A stretch of 64,000 bases of DNA, taken from contig OZ241359.1 of assembly GCA_965199705.1 (NCBI GenBank), forward strand, positions 558,001 to 622,000, in the 5' to 3' direction. The DNA comes from Azophilus sp965199705 (GTDB taxonomy: Bacteria > Pseudomonadota > Gammaproteobacteria > Pseudomonadales > Azotimanducaceae). The position numbers and the translations under genes are program-made. Positions 26,428 to 39,775 of this stretch are shown here, piece by piece (the stretch's first letter is position 1; each line of letters starts with the position of its first letter). The notes beneath the pieces were generated by a model. It was not told the DNA's origin, did not search any database, and was given only the letters and a program-made list of their open reading frames with translations.

Positions 26428-27114
26428 ATGCCTGAACAACTGCCCATTTTCGACTTGCTCGCCAACGCCAGCCTGCTGGTGCAAATCGTCATGGGGCTGT
26501 TGGCCCTGGCCTCGGTCGTCTCCTGGATGATGATTTTCCAGCGCTGGTTCTTTTTGCGTCGGGTGGCTTCGGAAACCGAAGCGTTTGAAGACGAGTTCTG
26601 GTCCGGGGGCGACCTGCGCAGCCTCTATGGTGAATTGAAGGAACTGGAGGAATTGACCGGCATCGAGACTGTCTTTGTCGCCGGCTTTCGCGAATTCGAG
26701 CGCTTGTCGGAGCAGGCGGGCGCGGAACTCGATTCGATCATGCAGGGCGTCCAGCGTGGTATGCGCGTGGCCCTGATGCGCGAGGAAGAGCGTCTGTCCC
26801 GGCATCTGGTGTTTCTTGCCACCGTCGGATCCACCAGCCCCTATGTGGGCCTGTTCGGCACAGTCTGGGGCATCATGAACTCCTTCCGCAGCCTCGCCAA
26901 CATGAGCCAGGCGACGCTGGCGTCGGTTGCGCCAGGCATATCCGAGGCCCTGATTGCGACGGCAATGGGTTTGTTTGCCGCCATTCCAGCGGTCATCGGC
27001 TACAATCGCTTTTCGGCCAAGGTCGAGGAATTGATGAAGCGTAACGAGGCCTTCAGCGATGAAGTGTCCAGTATCCTTCATCGGGCCGCGGCGAGCGGTG
27101 CAGGCAACCCATGA
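26428..27114 (+). CDS. tolQ: Tol-Pal system protein TolQ
   Basis: A 228-residue inner membrane channel subunit of the Tol-Pal system, which uses the proton gradient to pull in the outer membrane during division. Three helices are predicted: about 15-35, 132-155 and 165-190. The family core VGSTSPYVGLFGTVWGIMNSF, given here as its first two thirds, and EALIATAMGLFAAIPAVIGYN are present. A GGAGTC Shine-Dalgarno precedes it. It is coupled to tolR by ATGA. Confidence 0.95.
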   Translation: MPEQLPIFDLLANASLLVQIVMGLLALASVVSWMMIFQRWFFLRRVASETEAFEDEFWSGGDLRSLYGELKELEELTGIETVFVAGFREFERLSEQAGAELDSIMQGVQRGMRVALMREEERLSRHLVFLATVGSTSPYVGLFGTVWGIMNSFRSLANMSQATLASVAPGISEALIATAMGLFAAIPAVIGYNRFSAKVEELMKRNEAFSDEVSSILHRAAASGAGNP

Positions 27115-27551
27115 CGACTCGACGCCGACCCATGTCGGAGATCAATGTAGTCCCCTACATTGACGTCATGCTCGTGTTGCTGGTGATATTCATGGCTACG
27201 GCGCCGTTGTTGACTCAGGGGGTGCTGGTCGATCTGCCGGAGGCGCCATCCGAGCCGATCACCGACATGGACCGGGATCCTCTGGTGGTGTCCATCCGCG
27301 CCGATGGCGCCCTGTTTGTCAATCTCGGATTGCAGACAGGCGCCGACGATGGCACGCGGGTCACCATCTATTCGCTGGCGGACCAGGCTGGCAAGATTCT
27401 GCGGGCAAGGCCTGACGTTGGGGTGTACGTCAAGGCTGATCATCGGCTGGACTATGGCGAAGTAGTGCGCGTCATGACGGTGTTGCAGAAGGCGGGCGCG
27501 CAGAGCGTGGGTCTGGTAACAGATCCACCGACGCGGCTTGAAGAGGCGTGA
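27111..27551 (+). CDS. tolR: Tol-Pal system protein TolR
   Basis: A 146-residue partner of TolQ with one transmembrane helix carrying the proton-accepting Asp (VVPYIDVMLVLLVIFMATAP) and a periplasmic ExbD-like domain. The N-terminus RRPMSEINVVP is typical. ATG overlaps the tolQ stop, and the stop overlaps the GTG of tolA, so tolQRA are translationally coupled. Confidence 0.95.
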   Translation: MTTRRRPMSEINVVPYIDVMLVLLVIFMATAPLLTQGVLVDLPEAPSEPITDMDRDPLVVSIRADGALFVNLGLQTGADDGTRVTIYSLADQAGKILRARPDVGVYVKADHRLDYGEVVRVMTVLQKAGAQSVGLVTDPPTRLEEA

Positions 27552-28240
27552 CGGCTACCCTGCGCTACTACAGCGGCCCTCTGCTCCTGGCGGTGCTGTT
27601 GCATCTGGCCGCCGGATTCGCGCTGCACAGCGGCTGGTCGCCGGAGAAGCGTTCGGCGGTCCTCGAACTGAAGCCCAGGGCGATTCAGTCCCGATTGGTC
27701 ATGGTGCGACAAAAGGCAGCGCCAGCCCCGCGGGTCTTGCCGCCCGCGGAGGCGCCTCCGCAACCGGAACCCAGGGCGGCAGCGCAGCCGAAACCCGCGC
27801 CCCCGCCCGAACCCGTCGAGCCGAGTGTGGATGAACAGGCGCTTCGTGCGCAGGAGGTGCAGCGTCGGCTTGCGGCCTTGGCCGAGCGCTCGTTCGCTGA
27901 AGCCATGCAGACCGAGGTCACGGAAATCACCGAGGACGCCGAGCAGTCAGAGGTCGAGAGTTATCGCTATGGCGTTTATGAACGAGTAGTCGCCAACTGG
28001 TCGCGGCCGCCGAGCGCACGCAATGGCATGCAGGCGCGACTTCTGGTCGAGTTGGTGCCGACCGGCACAGTGGTGTCGGTTACCCTGCTGGAATCGAGCG
28101 GCCACGCGCCCTTTGATCGGTCGGCCGAGGCGGCAGTGCGCAAGGCGCGCAGCTTTGATGTGCCATCGGAATCGCGGCTGTTTGAGCGCCACTTCCGACG
28201 TTTTTCCCTGTTGTTCAGACCCGAGGACTTATTGCGATGA
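27548..28240 (+). CDS. tolA: Tol-Pal system protein TolA
   Basis: A 230-residue protein spanning the periplasm: one N-terminal helix (LLLAVLLHLAAGFAL), a Pro/Ala/Glu-rich middle (about 60-105) and a C-terminal TonB/TolA-like domain (YGVYERVVANWSRPP ... GTVVSVTLLESSGHAPFDRSAEAAVRKA, split here). The middle domain is much shorter than in E. coli TolA. Start is GTG at 27548, overlapping the tolR stop. The last codons overlap the tolB start. Confidence 0.9.
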   Translation: MTATLRYYSGPLLLAVLLHLAAGFALHSGWSPEKRSAVLELKPRAIQSRLVMVRQKAAPAPRVLPPAEAPPQPEPRAAAQPKPAPPPEPVEPSVDEQALRAQEVQRRLAALAERSFAEAMQTEVTEITEDAEQSEVESYRYGVYERVVANWSRPPSARNGMQARLLVELVPTGTVVSVTLLESSGHAPFDRSAEAAVRKARSFDVPSESRLFERHFRRFSLLFRPEDLLR

Positions 28241-29634
28241 AATCGGTAGTGATCCACACCGGCCGAGCCAGCCGACAGTGGCGCGAGCGCGGCTTCCATG
28301 TCACAGGCAAACGGCTTTTTTCCGGCCTGACGCTGGCCCTGCTGTGGATGGCTCTGGCTCGTCCGGCGCTGTCCGATGACGTGCTGGACAGCATCATCAT
28401 AGACGCTGGGTACGACCAGCAGACCCGGATCGCTGTCGTGCCATTTCGCAGCATATCGGATGTGTCCGGGCAAACGCCGATGTCGGACATCATCGCCTTT
28501 GACCTCGCGCGCAGCGGTCAGTTTGCGCCGGAAGAAGAGGGCAACATGCTCTCCTTCCCCAGCCAGCGAGCGGAAGTGTTCTTTCGCGACTGGCGCATCC
28601 TGGGTTCCGAGTATCTGGTGGTCGGTCGCATATCGGGTAGCGAGGCGGACGGCATCAGCGTTGACTATGAACTCTATGACGTTGCCAACGAGCGTCAGAC
28701 TCTGGCCGGTCAACTCACGGCGCCTGTCGGCAAGTGGCGGGACCTGGCGCACCGTATCTCGGATGAGGTGTATGAGGCCATAACCGGCGTGCCGGGCGCT
28801 TACTCCACGCGCATCGCCTATATCCTGGCCCGGAATGCAGGCACGGACTACGCCAGCTACCAGTTGCAGATCGCGGATTCGGACGGGGCCCGGGCCAGAA
28901 CGCTTGTCGAGTCGAGCGAGCCGCTGATGTCGCCAAGCTGGTCCCCGGATGGCAGACGCCTGGCCTATGTCTCTTTCGAAGGTCGGCGACACCGTATCGT
29001 GTTGCAGGATGTGGCCACGGGAGAGCGGGAGGTTCTGCCCCACTTTCCGGGCATCAACGGATCGCCAGTGTATTCGCCAGATGGCAAGCACATGGCGTTG
29101 GTGCTGTCTCGCGACGGCAATCCCGAGGTTTATGTGATGAACCTGGCGGACAAGCAACTGCGTCAGATTACCCGCCATCATGCGATTGATACCGAGCCGA
29201 GCTGGTCGCCGGACGGCCGCAGCCTGATCTTTACGTCCGACCGGGGCGGGCGGCCGCAGATCTATCAGATCGACCTGTCGAACAACTTCGTCGAGCGGTT
29301 GACCTATGAGGGCTCCTACAATGCGCGCGCGCGCTTGCTGTCCGATGGCGTGCATCTGGTATTTGTGCACCGGGTCAAGGATGTCGATCACATTGCCTGG
29401 CAGGATCTCTCCCGGGGCACGGTCAACGTTCTTACCGAGACCGTTCTGGATGAATCGCCGTCGCTGGCGCCGAACGGCGCCATGCTGATGTACGCCACCC
29501 TGAACGAAGGGCGCGGCATTCTCGGCGTGGTCTCCATCGACGGGCGCGTTCGCTACCGCCTGCCGTCTTCGGTTGGTGACGTTCGGGAGCCGGCCTGGTC
29601 GCCCTACATGGATACGCTGAACGCGCCCTTTTGA
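28237..29634 (+). CDS. tolB: Tol-Pal system periplasmic protein TolB
   Basis: A 465-residue secreted beta-propeller protein that binds Pal and TolA. The N-terminal signal peptide is long (hydrophobic core about residues 32-44, cleavage near LARPALSDD). The TolB N-domain (IAVVPFR) is followed by WD40-like repeats with the recurrent SWSPDGR and YSPDGK motifs. In most relatives pal and cpoB follow directly; here tRNA-Lys follows and pal-cpoB come from the other strand. Confidence 0.95.
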   Translation: MKSVVIHTGRASRQWRERGFHVTGKRLFSGLTLALLWMALARPALSDDVLDSIIIDAGYDQQTRIAVVPFRSISDVSGQTPMSDIIAFDLARSGQFAPEEEGNMLSFPSQRAEVFFRDWRILGSEYLVVGRISGSEADGISVDYELYDVANERQTLAGQLTAPVGKWRDLAHRISDEVYEAITGVPGAYSTRIAYILARNAGTDYASYQLQIADSDGARARTLVESSEPLMSPSWSPDGRRLAYVSFEGRRHRIVLQDVATGEREVLPHFPGINGSPVYSPDGKHMALVLSRDGNPEVYVMNLADKQLRQITRHHAIDTEPSWSPDGRSLIFTSDRGGRPQIYQIDLSNNFVERLTYEGSYNARARLLSDGVHLVFVHRVKDVDHIAWQDLSRGTVNVLTETVLDESPSLAPNGAMLMYATLNEGRGILGVVSIDGRVRYRLPSSVGDVREPAWSPYMDTLNAPF

Positions 29635-29661
29635 GCGTCCGTGCAAGTCGCCTTGCCGGGT

Positions 29662-29690
29662 TTGCCTGACGCCGGCCAGGTGCATACAAT
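29662..29690 (+). promoter_or_regulatory. Promoter of tRNA-Lys
   Basis: TTGCCT at 29662-29667 and TACAAT at 29685-29690 are separated by 17 bases, and a GC-rich discriminator (GCGCGCC) follows, as in stringently controlled stable RNA promoters. Transcription would start a few bases before the tRNA at 29705. Confidence 0.6.
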
Positions 29691-29704
29691 GCGCGCCCCC
29701 GCGC

Positions 29705-29780
29705 GGGTCGTTAGCTCAGTTGGTAGAGCACCGGGCTTTTAACCCGTTGGTCCTGGGTTCGAGCCCCAGACGGCCCACCA
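29705..29780 (+). tRNA. tRNA-Lys (TTT)
   Basis: A 76-nt cloverleaf: acceptor GGGTCGT with ACGGCCC, D arm GCTC/GAGC, anticodon loop CTTTTAA with TTT, T arm with GGTTCGAGCC, and encoded CCA. It sits between the convergent tolB and cpoB genes. Confidence 0.95.
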
Positions 29781-29816
29781 AGCCGCGCCTTGCCAACCGC
29801 TGGTCGGGCGCCTGGT

Positions 29817-30641
29817 CTATTGAAGTTCTGCGGCGTAGGATTTGGCGAGCTCGGCGGCTGAACTGTCAGGTCGCTCTTCCTGCACCTTCTGCAAGGCTTC
29901 AAGCGCCCGCTCCGTATCGCCTAGCTGGTGATAGGCGACGCCGAGCTTGTACAGGGCGTCCGAATACTTGAGGTGCTCCGGAAACAGATTGACGACCCGG
30001 GCAAACTCCTCGCGAGCGGCTTCGGTTTGTTGCTTCGCCAGGTAGAGCTCACCCAGCCAGTAATGACCGTTGGGCACATAGTGGCCATTCGGAAAATTTG
30101 CCAACATCTGACCGAAGGCGTCTATCGAGCTATCGAAATCGCGGTTTCGCATCAGGTTGAATGCGGTTGTGTAGGCTGCCTTCTCGGCTGCTGCCGAGTC
30201 TGCCGAGGGGTCTCCAGGCTGAAGCGCTGTATCGGCAGTGCCGTCAGGCAGGCTGCCGGGCGTGGCTCCGGGCGCAGTTGATCGTTGGCTTGCGTTCGGG
30301 TCCTGCAAGGCGCTCAACCGACGGTCCAGGTCCAGATACTGGTCGCTTTGTTCCTGAGCCAGACGCCGGAGCTGGTAGGACTGATCTTCCACCAGGCCGC
30401 GCAGCGTGGCTACTTCTCGTTGCAGTACCTGAACCTGATAGTACACATCACGCAGGCCGGTGCTGTCGGCTGATCGATCAACTACTTCTGGCTGTTCGGC
30501 CTGTGCAGCGACGGCTTCGGCGCCTTGGACATGGCCCGTAGCCGAGACAATCAGCAGCACGGCCGCAACTGAAGCTGTCAGCCGCGCTGTCGAGGGAATG
30601 AAGAAGAGACCTTCCCGCCGCCGGTGCGGTTGCTCCGGCAT
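29817..30641 (-). CDS. cpoB: Cell division coordinator CpoB (YbgF)
   Basis: A 274-residue periplasmic protein that links Tol-Pal to peptidoglycan synthesis at the septum. It has an N-terminal signal (hydrophobic about 21-40), a trimerising coiled coil (VYYQVQVLQREVATLRGLV region, residues about 65-110), a Ser/Pro/Thr-rich linker, and three TPR repeats (AFNLMRNRDFDSSIDAFGQML; YWLGELYLAKQQTEAAREEF; YKLGVAYHQLGDTERALEAL, each given in part). It follows pal on the same strand by 17 bases and is convergent with tolB. Confidence 0.92.
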   Translation of the reverse strand: MPEQPHRRREGLFFIPSTARLTASVAAVLLIVSATGHVQGAEAVAAQAEQPEVVDRSADSTGLRDVYYQVQVLQREVATLRGLVEDQSYQLRRLAQEQSDQYLDLDRRLSALQDPNASQRSTAPGATPGSLPDGTADTALQPGDPSADSAAAEKAAYTTAFNLMRNRDFDSSIDAFGQMLANFPNGHYVPNGHYWLGELYLAKQQTEAAREEFARVVNLFPEHLKYSDALYKLGVAYHQLGDTERALEALQKVQEERPDSSAAELAKSYAAELQ

Positions 30642-30658
30642 GCTATAGCCTCGTCTGG

Positions 30659-31207
30659 CTAGCGATAGGCCAGCTCGGCCCGACGATTGCGGGACCAGGC
30701 CGCCTCCGTATGGCCGGGATCTGCCGGTCTTTCTTCACCGTAACTGATCGTTTCTACTCGGGATTCCGGAACTCCGGCTGCAACCAGATAACCGCGAATC
30801 GCGTCTGCTCGCCGTTCGCCCAAAGCCAGGTTGTATTCGCGTGTGCCACGTTCATCGCAGTGGCCCTCGACCAACACCCGACTGGCGGGATTCTCGCGCA
30901 GCACGCGCGCGTGCTTGTCGAGCGTTTCCAGATCGTCACGAGAGATGACGGCCTGATCGAATTCGAAGTAGAAGACAAGGTTCAGTGGAACCCGGCTTCC
31001 GGGAACAACCGGATCCGGGTCTATGGGCTCGTTATTGCCCGTGAACACCCTTGGGTCTGCGCTAGGATTTGTGGGATCCGGAGTTTCCATTCCGGGAGAA
31101 CTTCCGCCGGGCCGCTGAGTGCCGACCCCGCCAGAATCAGTCTGGCAGCCGACAACCAGCACGCAGGCCAGCAGCAGAGAAATGTTACCAACCAACCGTC
31201 TGTACAT
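30659..31207 (-). CDS. pal: Peptidoglycan-associated lipoprotein Pal
   Basis: A 182-residue outer membrane lipoprotein. The signal ends in the lipobox VLVVGC, a Gly/Pro/Asn-rich linker follows, and the C-terminal OmpA-like domain has VYFEFDQ-type start (LVFYFEFDQAVI), VEGHCDERGTREYNLALGERRA and RRAELAYR. It binds peptidoglycan and TolB. It is first of a pal-cpoB pair transcribed away from tyrS. The 245 bases between pal and tyrS should hold both promoters; a TATAGT at about 31407 facing tyrS is the only hint. Confidence 0.95.
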   Translation of the reverse strand: MYRRLVGNISLLLACVLVVGCQTDSGGVGTQRPGGSSPGMETPDPTNPSADPRVFTGNNEPIDPDPVVPGSRVPLNLVFYFEFDQAVISRDDLETLDKHARVLRENPASRVLVEGHCDERGTREYNLALGERRADAIRGYLVAAGVPESRVETISYGEERPADPGHTEAAWSRNRRAELAYR

Positions 31208-31452
31208 AAAGAACCCTCCCTGAACGGCGAGAATACCAAAGGCCCAACGGCCTGAGGCCGAATGCCATTATAGACAGGAAAATCGTGCTGGCAATCATGG
31301 GCAGGGCGTGAATCAGTCCTGTCAGTCGAAGTGCCCTGGACGGAATTTTCTGACCGGACGGAAGCCCGTGCCGCAGGCGCCTGGCCGGGAGCGCCATCGG
31401 CGATCTGCTATAGTGCGCGCCTTGTTCAGGCAGGTATCCAAACTCGTTCACG

Positions 31453-32727
31453 ATGGCGCTTGATGACCTGAAAGCGCGTGGCCTGGTTGCTCAAGTCTCG
31501 GACGAACAGCGTCTGCGTCAGCATCTTGAGGGAGGCGCACGCACGCTCTATTGCGGGTTTGACCCCACCGCGCCCAGCCTGCACATCGGCAATCTGGTGC
31601 CACTGCTCGCCCTGCGCCGGTTTCAGATGGCCGGACATACGCCCGTTCTCCTGCTCGGAGGCGCCACCGGATTGATTGGAGATCCGTCGGGCCGAGGCGA
31701 TGAACGGGCTTTGGCTGATGCGTCCCTGGTGGCTGAATGGGTAGAGCGTCTGCAGGCGCAGGTGCTGCGCTATCTCGACTTCGAGGGCGACAGCAAGGCC
31801 CGCATCGTCAGCAATCTGGAGTGGACCGAACCACTCGGCGTGATTCCTTTTCTGCGCGATGTGGGCAAGCATTTTTCGGTCAATACCATGCTGGCCCGAG
31901 AGTCGGTTCGCAGCCGCTTGCAGCGCCCGGAAGGGGGTATCTCCTACACTGAATTCAGCTACATGCTGCTGCAGGCGTTCGACTATTGCGAGCTGGCCAG
32001 ACGCTATGGATGCTCGCTGCAGATAGGCGGCAGCGATCAGTGGGGCAACATCCTGGCAGGCGTGGATCTGGTGCGTCGGCGGCTTGGCCTGGAGGCCCAT
32101 GCCTTGACCCTGCCGCTGGTCACGCGCGCCGATGGCGCCAAGTTCGGCAAGACCGCAGCTGGCGCCATCTGGCTGGATCCCGACAGGACATCGCCCTACC
32201 GCTTCTATCAATTCTGGCTGAACACCGCAGATGCAGACGTCACGCGCTATCTGCGTCAGTTCACCCTGCTGCCTCTGGATGCGATTGAATCGTTGCAGGT
32301 TGGTATTGTCGAGGCGCCGGAGAAGCGAGCGGCCCAGCAGCGATTGGCGGATGCCGTGACCGCAATGGTGCATGGGGCGGAGGGCGTCGATTCGGCGCGG
32401 CGCATCAGTCAGTGCCTGTTCGGCGGTGACCCCCTTGCGCTTGAAGCCATGGATCTCAAGCAGCTCGAACTCGATGGCCTCGACAAGAGCCAGGCGCTGG
32501 AGGGTACGGGCCTGCTGGAAGCGACGGTGGCGGCAGGGCTGGCGGGCTCCAACGGTGCGGCACGCAAGCTGGTGCAGAGTGGCGGCCTGTTCGTCAATGG
32601 CGAGCGGCAGTCAGATTCGGGCCGACGGTTGCACCGCAATGATGCGCTCTACGGCCAGTACTTCCTGATTCGGCGGGGCAGGAAGCACTGGCGTCTGGTG
32701 GTTCTCGGGGCGCAGGCGTCAGCGTAG
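31453..32727 (+). CDS. tyrS: Tyrosyl-tRNA synthetase
   Basis: A 424-residue class I synthetase. The HIGH motif is HIGN in PTAPSLHIGNLVPL, the KMSKS motif is KFGKT, tyrosine-binding residues lie in YTEFSYMLLQAFD, and a C-terminal S4-like RNA-binding domain ends the protein (AARKLVQSGGLFVNGERQ). This is the TyrS (not TyrZ) type found in E. coli. It is monocistronic and lies upstream of the rRNA operon. Confidence 0.96.
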   Translation: MALDDLKARGLVAQVSDEQRLRQHLEGGARTLYCGFDPTAPSLHIGNLVPLLALRRFQMAGHTPVLLLGGATGLIGDPSGRGDERALADASLVAEWVERLQAQVLRYLDFEGDSKARIVSNLEWTEPLGVIPFLRDVGKHFSVNTMLARESVRSRLQRPEGGISYTEFSYMLLQAFDYCELARRYGCSLQIGGSDQWGNILAGVDLVRRRLGLEAHALTLPLVTRADGAKFGKTAAGAIWLDPDRTSPYRFYQFWLNTADADVTRYLRQFTLLPLDAIESLQVGIVEAPEKRAAQQRLADAVTAMVHGAEGVDSARRISQCLFGGDPLALEAMDLKQLELDGLDKSQALEGTGLLEATVAAGLAGSNGAARKLVQSGGLFVNGERQSDSGRRLHRNDALYGQYFLIRRGRKHWRLVVLGAQASA

Positions 32728-32789
32728 AATCGGCGAGCGCACAGAATCATTCTTGCGCTTGCTCGCGCCGGATGTGCGAGCCCGGCAAA

Positions 32790-32844
32790 ACCCTGAAAAA
32801 TTTCTGAAAAATTTCCTTGTCATGCCATGCGCCGGGCGTATAAT
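32790..32844 (+). promoter_or_regulatory. rRNA operon promoter with UP element
   Basis: An A/T-rich UP-like tract (AAAAATTTCTGAAAAATTT) precedes TTGTCA at 32817-32822 and TATAAT at 32839-32844, spacing 16 bases. The discriminator is GC-rich (GCGCCACC), which fits control by ppGpp and growth rate. The start would be about 32851. I see no second promoter in the 318 bases between tyrS and 16S. Confidence 0.85.
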
Positions 32845-32874
32845 GCGCCACCCGCTTCCGGGCAACGCCCGGAA

Positions 32875-32891
32875 TGCTGGCCTTTAACAAT
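32875..32891 (+). promoter_or_regulatory. BoxA-like antitermination site of the rRNA leader
   Basis: CTTTAACAAT, preceded by TGCTGGC, closely resembles the E. coli rrn boxA (TGCTCTTTAACAAT), about 25-40 bases after the predicted transcription start. It would recruit Nus factors for antitermination. Confidence 0.7.
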
Positions 32892-33045
32892 GCAGGTAAA
32901 CCGAACTCGGCGATCGTCGTTTGGGGCTTTCCGAAGTGGAAAGCGCCGGGTGCTGATCGGCCGAGACAAGCCATTCGTGTGGGTAACACGAAGATTCATT
33001 TGGGGCCAACAGACCCTTTGACGCAAGCAATTGCGTCGCAAGAAA

Positions 33046-34583
<1,538 letters not shown>

Positions 34584-34803
34584 AACCTTGAATCCTGAGC
34601 GTTTCTCGCCAGCAGTTGGAACGCAAGATCGGATCAAGGGCATCCAGAAGATTTTCGTGGGTCGTGAAGCGCCTTGGCGTTGGCGCCGACCGACCTTGCT
34701 ACCGGGCTCAGTCTCGGTAGCCCCACACGAATGGCTTGGGTTTACGGTTTACCTGTTCGTTTGTTGCGGATTCGCCGGCTCACCCTGTCGTGAACTCTTG
34801 ATC

Positions 34804-34880
<77 letters not shown>

Positions 34881-34912
34881 GATGTCAATTGGCTTCGCGT
34901 GGAAGTGACTGT

Positions 34913-34988
34913 GGGGCCGTAGCTCAGCTGGGAGAGCGCCTGCCTTGCACGCAGGAGGTCAGGAGTTCGATCCTCCTCGGCTCCACCA
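34913..34988 (+). tRNA. tRNA-Ala (TGC)
   Basis: A 76-nt cloverleaf: acceptor GGGGCCG/CGGCTCC, anticodon loop CTTGCAC with TGC, T arm GAGTTCGATCC, encoded CCA. The usual second spacer tRNA. The following 290 bases to 23S hold spacer sequence with processing stems, no gene. Confidence 0.96.
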
Positions 34989-35278
34989 CCTTGCCGACTA
35001 TCTCGCGCCGCAACGGCGAAATCGAAATTCACGGTGACCAGGCGCGCCAGCGCCGGTCTCCCGACGATTAAAAGTTCAAAGCATGTAGCCGCATTGTTAT
35101 TCAATGCAATAACAACGCGGGTAAGCGTCCGTCCGTTCGGGCGGGCGTAGTTTTGATGCGTCTTGGTGCAACTGGCCTGCCATTGGCGGGCGTCAGTTGC
35201 GCCGGCAGTGATGTGCGTTACCAGAATCCGGCCAATGCCTGCCCCGCTTCGGCGCGGCAAAGGTGGGTTGGATTATAT

Positions 35279-38221
<2,943 letters not shown>

Positions 38222-38338
38222 ATAATCGAGCCCACCCGCGATATGCGGGCAGGATGGCTTGATGGCCAGGCAGCGTACTCACTGCTTGAAGACGCATCAT
38301 CCCGCGTTGTTGGCTACATGCGCTTTGAATGACCGGTT

Positions 38339-38458
38339 TGCCTGACGATACTAGCGTGCTGGAACCACCTGATCCCATCCCGAACTCAGCAGTGAAACGG
38401 CGCAGCGCCGATGGTAGTGTGGGGTTTCCCCGTGTGAGAGTAGGTCGTCGTCAGGCTT
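38339..38458 (+). rRNA. 5S ribosomal RNA
   Basis: About 120 nt starting TGCCTGACGA and ending TCGTCAGGCT, which pair as helix I. The middle CCGAACTCAGCAGTGAAACG and GCGCCGATGGTAGTGTGGGG are typical. The 117 bases between 23S and 5S hold no gene. Confidence 0.96.
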
Positions 38459-38475
38459 CTCCTTCCCGTTCTCCT

Positions 38476-38492
38476 GCTCGCCTGTGGCGAGC
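38476..38492 (+). terminator. Possible rRNA operon terminator
   Basis: GCTCGCC and GGCGAGC form a 7-bp GC stem with a TGT loop, 18 bases after 5S. A broken T-rich stretch (CCCTTTGCCTTTGTGCTTTT) follows instead of a clean T run, so termination strength is uncertain. Confidence 0.5.
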
Positions 38493-38551
38493 GATTCCCT
38501 TTGCCTTTGTGCTTTTGCCTTGTTCGCGTGCCGTGCCGCGTATTGCGCCAG

Positions 38552-39523
38552 ATGTCTGCTGATCTGCTACCGAACCTCCTGCGTCAGTTGCTGGACGCCG
38601 GCGAGCTGCCAGTCTCGGCGTTCGCCGAAGCCGGCTGGGCGCCAGACGCGCTCGGGCTTACCGTATCCGGCAACAAGGCGCTGGCCGCCGGATTGCGTCC
38701 TCTATCGGCGTCCGATATCCATGATGCACTCAACGCTGAATCCTGCACCTGGCTTCGGGACCTGCGCATATACCTCTCGATTGACTCGACCAACACCCGA
38801 ATGGCCCGGTTGGCGCAGGACGAATCCGTGGGCGGGCGGGCCTGGCTCGCAGAATTGCAGACAGCCGGCCGAGGGCGCCGGGGCCGGTCCTGGGTTACGC
38901 CCTTTGCCCGCAATATCGCGATGACTCTGGGCTTCGATCTGGCATTGAAGCCCGCCAATCTTGGCGGCCTGAGCCTGGCCGTGGGCCTGGGTATCAGCGA
39001 ATATCTGACTGCCCTGGGGGTTCAGGGCGCTGTCGTCAAGTGGCCGAATGATGTGCTCGTGGCTGGCGCCAAGATCTGCGGCGTGCTGATCGAGGTGGTA
39101 ACGCCGAACGGCGCTCCTCGACGAGACCTTGGCCGGTGCAGCGCCATCATTGGCGTTGGCCTCAACGTCGATCTGGCCGCATCGGTGCGCGCCGGCATCG
39201 ACCAATCAGTCACCGACCTGCGTGAGCAGGCGGTCAGCATTACCCGAGACCAGATCGCCGCCGGACTGATATCCGCGCTCGTGCCTGTCGTTCGCCGGTT
39301 CGAACGCGCAGGGTTTGGCAACTTATGCGCCGCCTACGATGAGCGGCACGTCTATCAGGGACGTTATTGTGCGGTGCACCAGGGAGATGCTGACTACCAG
39401 GGCCGGGTGCTCGGCGTCACCGATTCGGGCGGCCTCAAACTCGATACGGCGGACGGCGAGCGCGTACTGACCGGCGGCGAGGCGACACTGCGCCCCGACC
39501 CTGCGGCCGGCCAGCGCAAGTGA
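38552..39523 (+). CDS. birA: Biotin-[acetyl-CoA-carboxylase] ligase BirA
   Basis: A 323-residue biotin ligase. It makes biotinyl-AMP and transfers biotin to the carboxyl carrier protein. The adenylation loop GRGRRGRSW, the KWPNDVLV segment and the GVGLNVD segment are intact, and a C-terminal SH3-like domain follows. The N-terminal region before the catalytic domain is only about 65 residues, and the DNA-binding winged helix seems reduced (no clear recognition helix), so repression of biotin genes is doubtful. The ATG at 38552 is chosen because upstream codons run into the rRNA terminator region. Confidence 0.92.
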   Translation: MSADLLPNLLRQLLDAGELPVSAFAEAGWAPDALGLTVSGNKALAAGLRPLSASDIHDALNAESCTWLRDLRIYLSIDSTNTRMARLAQDESVGGRAWLAELQTAGRGRRGRSWVTPFARNIAMTLGFDLALKPANLGGLSLAVGLGISEYLTALGVQGAVVKWPNDVLVAGAKICGVLIEVVTPNGAPRRDLGRCSAIIGVGLNVDLAASVRAGIDQSVTDLREQAVSITRDQIAAGLISALVPVVRRFERAGFGNLCAAYDERHVYQGRYCAVHQGDADYQGRVLGVTDSGGLKLDTADGERVLTGGEATLRPDPAAGQRK

Positions 39524-39538
39524 CTTGATCCTGGTCCG

Positions 39539-39712
39539 ATGGCGGCCGCACTCATCGACAGGCTGTTGCACCATTGCCATATCGTCAACATACGCGGCAA
39601 CAGTTACCGAATGCGCAACCACCAGGACATCGTGCGCAGCCGCTCGGGTCAGCCGCCGACGCCCATGCACCTCGTGTGTGGACAAGGGTCGATCACATGG
39701 GACAGGACTTGA
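39539..39712 (+). pseudogene. istB: IS21-family istB C-terminal remnant
   Basis: A 57-residue frame carrying ALIDRLLHHCHIVNIRGNSYR, cited here in its first part, the typical C-terminal segment of IstB ATPases of IS21 elements. The rest of istB and all of istA are gone. It is the scar of an IS21-type element downstream of birA. Confidence 0.75.
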
Positions 39713-39775
39713 ACGCCAAAGTGTGCAGTTTTCAGTTGCCACAAATGTGCAGTGCAGAGCAGTTTTCAGTTGCCA
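39713..39775 (+). repeat. IS21-type end repeats
   Basis: Two direct copies of CAGTTTTCAGTTGCCA, at 39725 and 39760, each preceded by GTGCAG-like bases. IS21 elements carry such repeated sites near their ends, so this is probably the right end of the element whose istB remnant lies just before it. Confidence 0.6.

Noticed and set aside
24484..27081. An 865-codon open frame on the minus strand across ruvA, ruvB and tolQ
   Set aside because: It is antisense to well-identified genes; long antisense frames are common in GC-rich DNA and the product has no recognisable domain.
27976..29685. A 569-codon minus-strand frame over tolB
   Set aside because: Shadow of tolB; no domain and no separate ribosome site.
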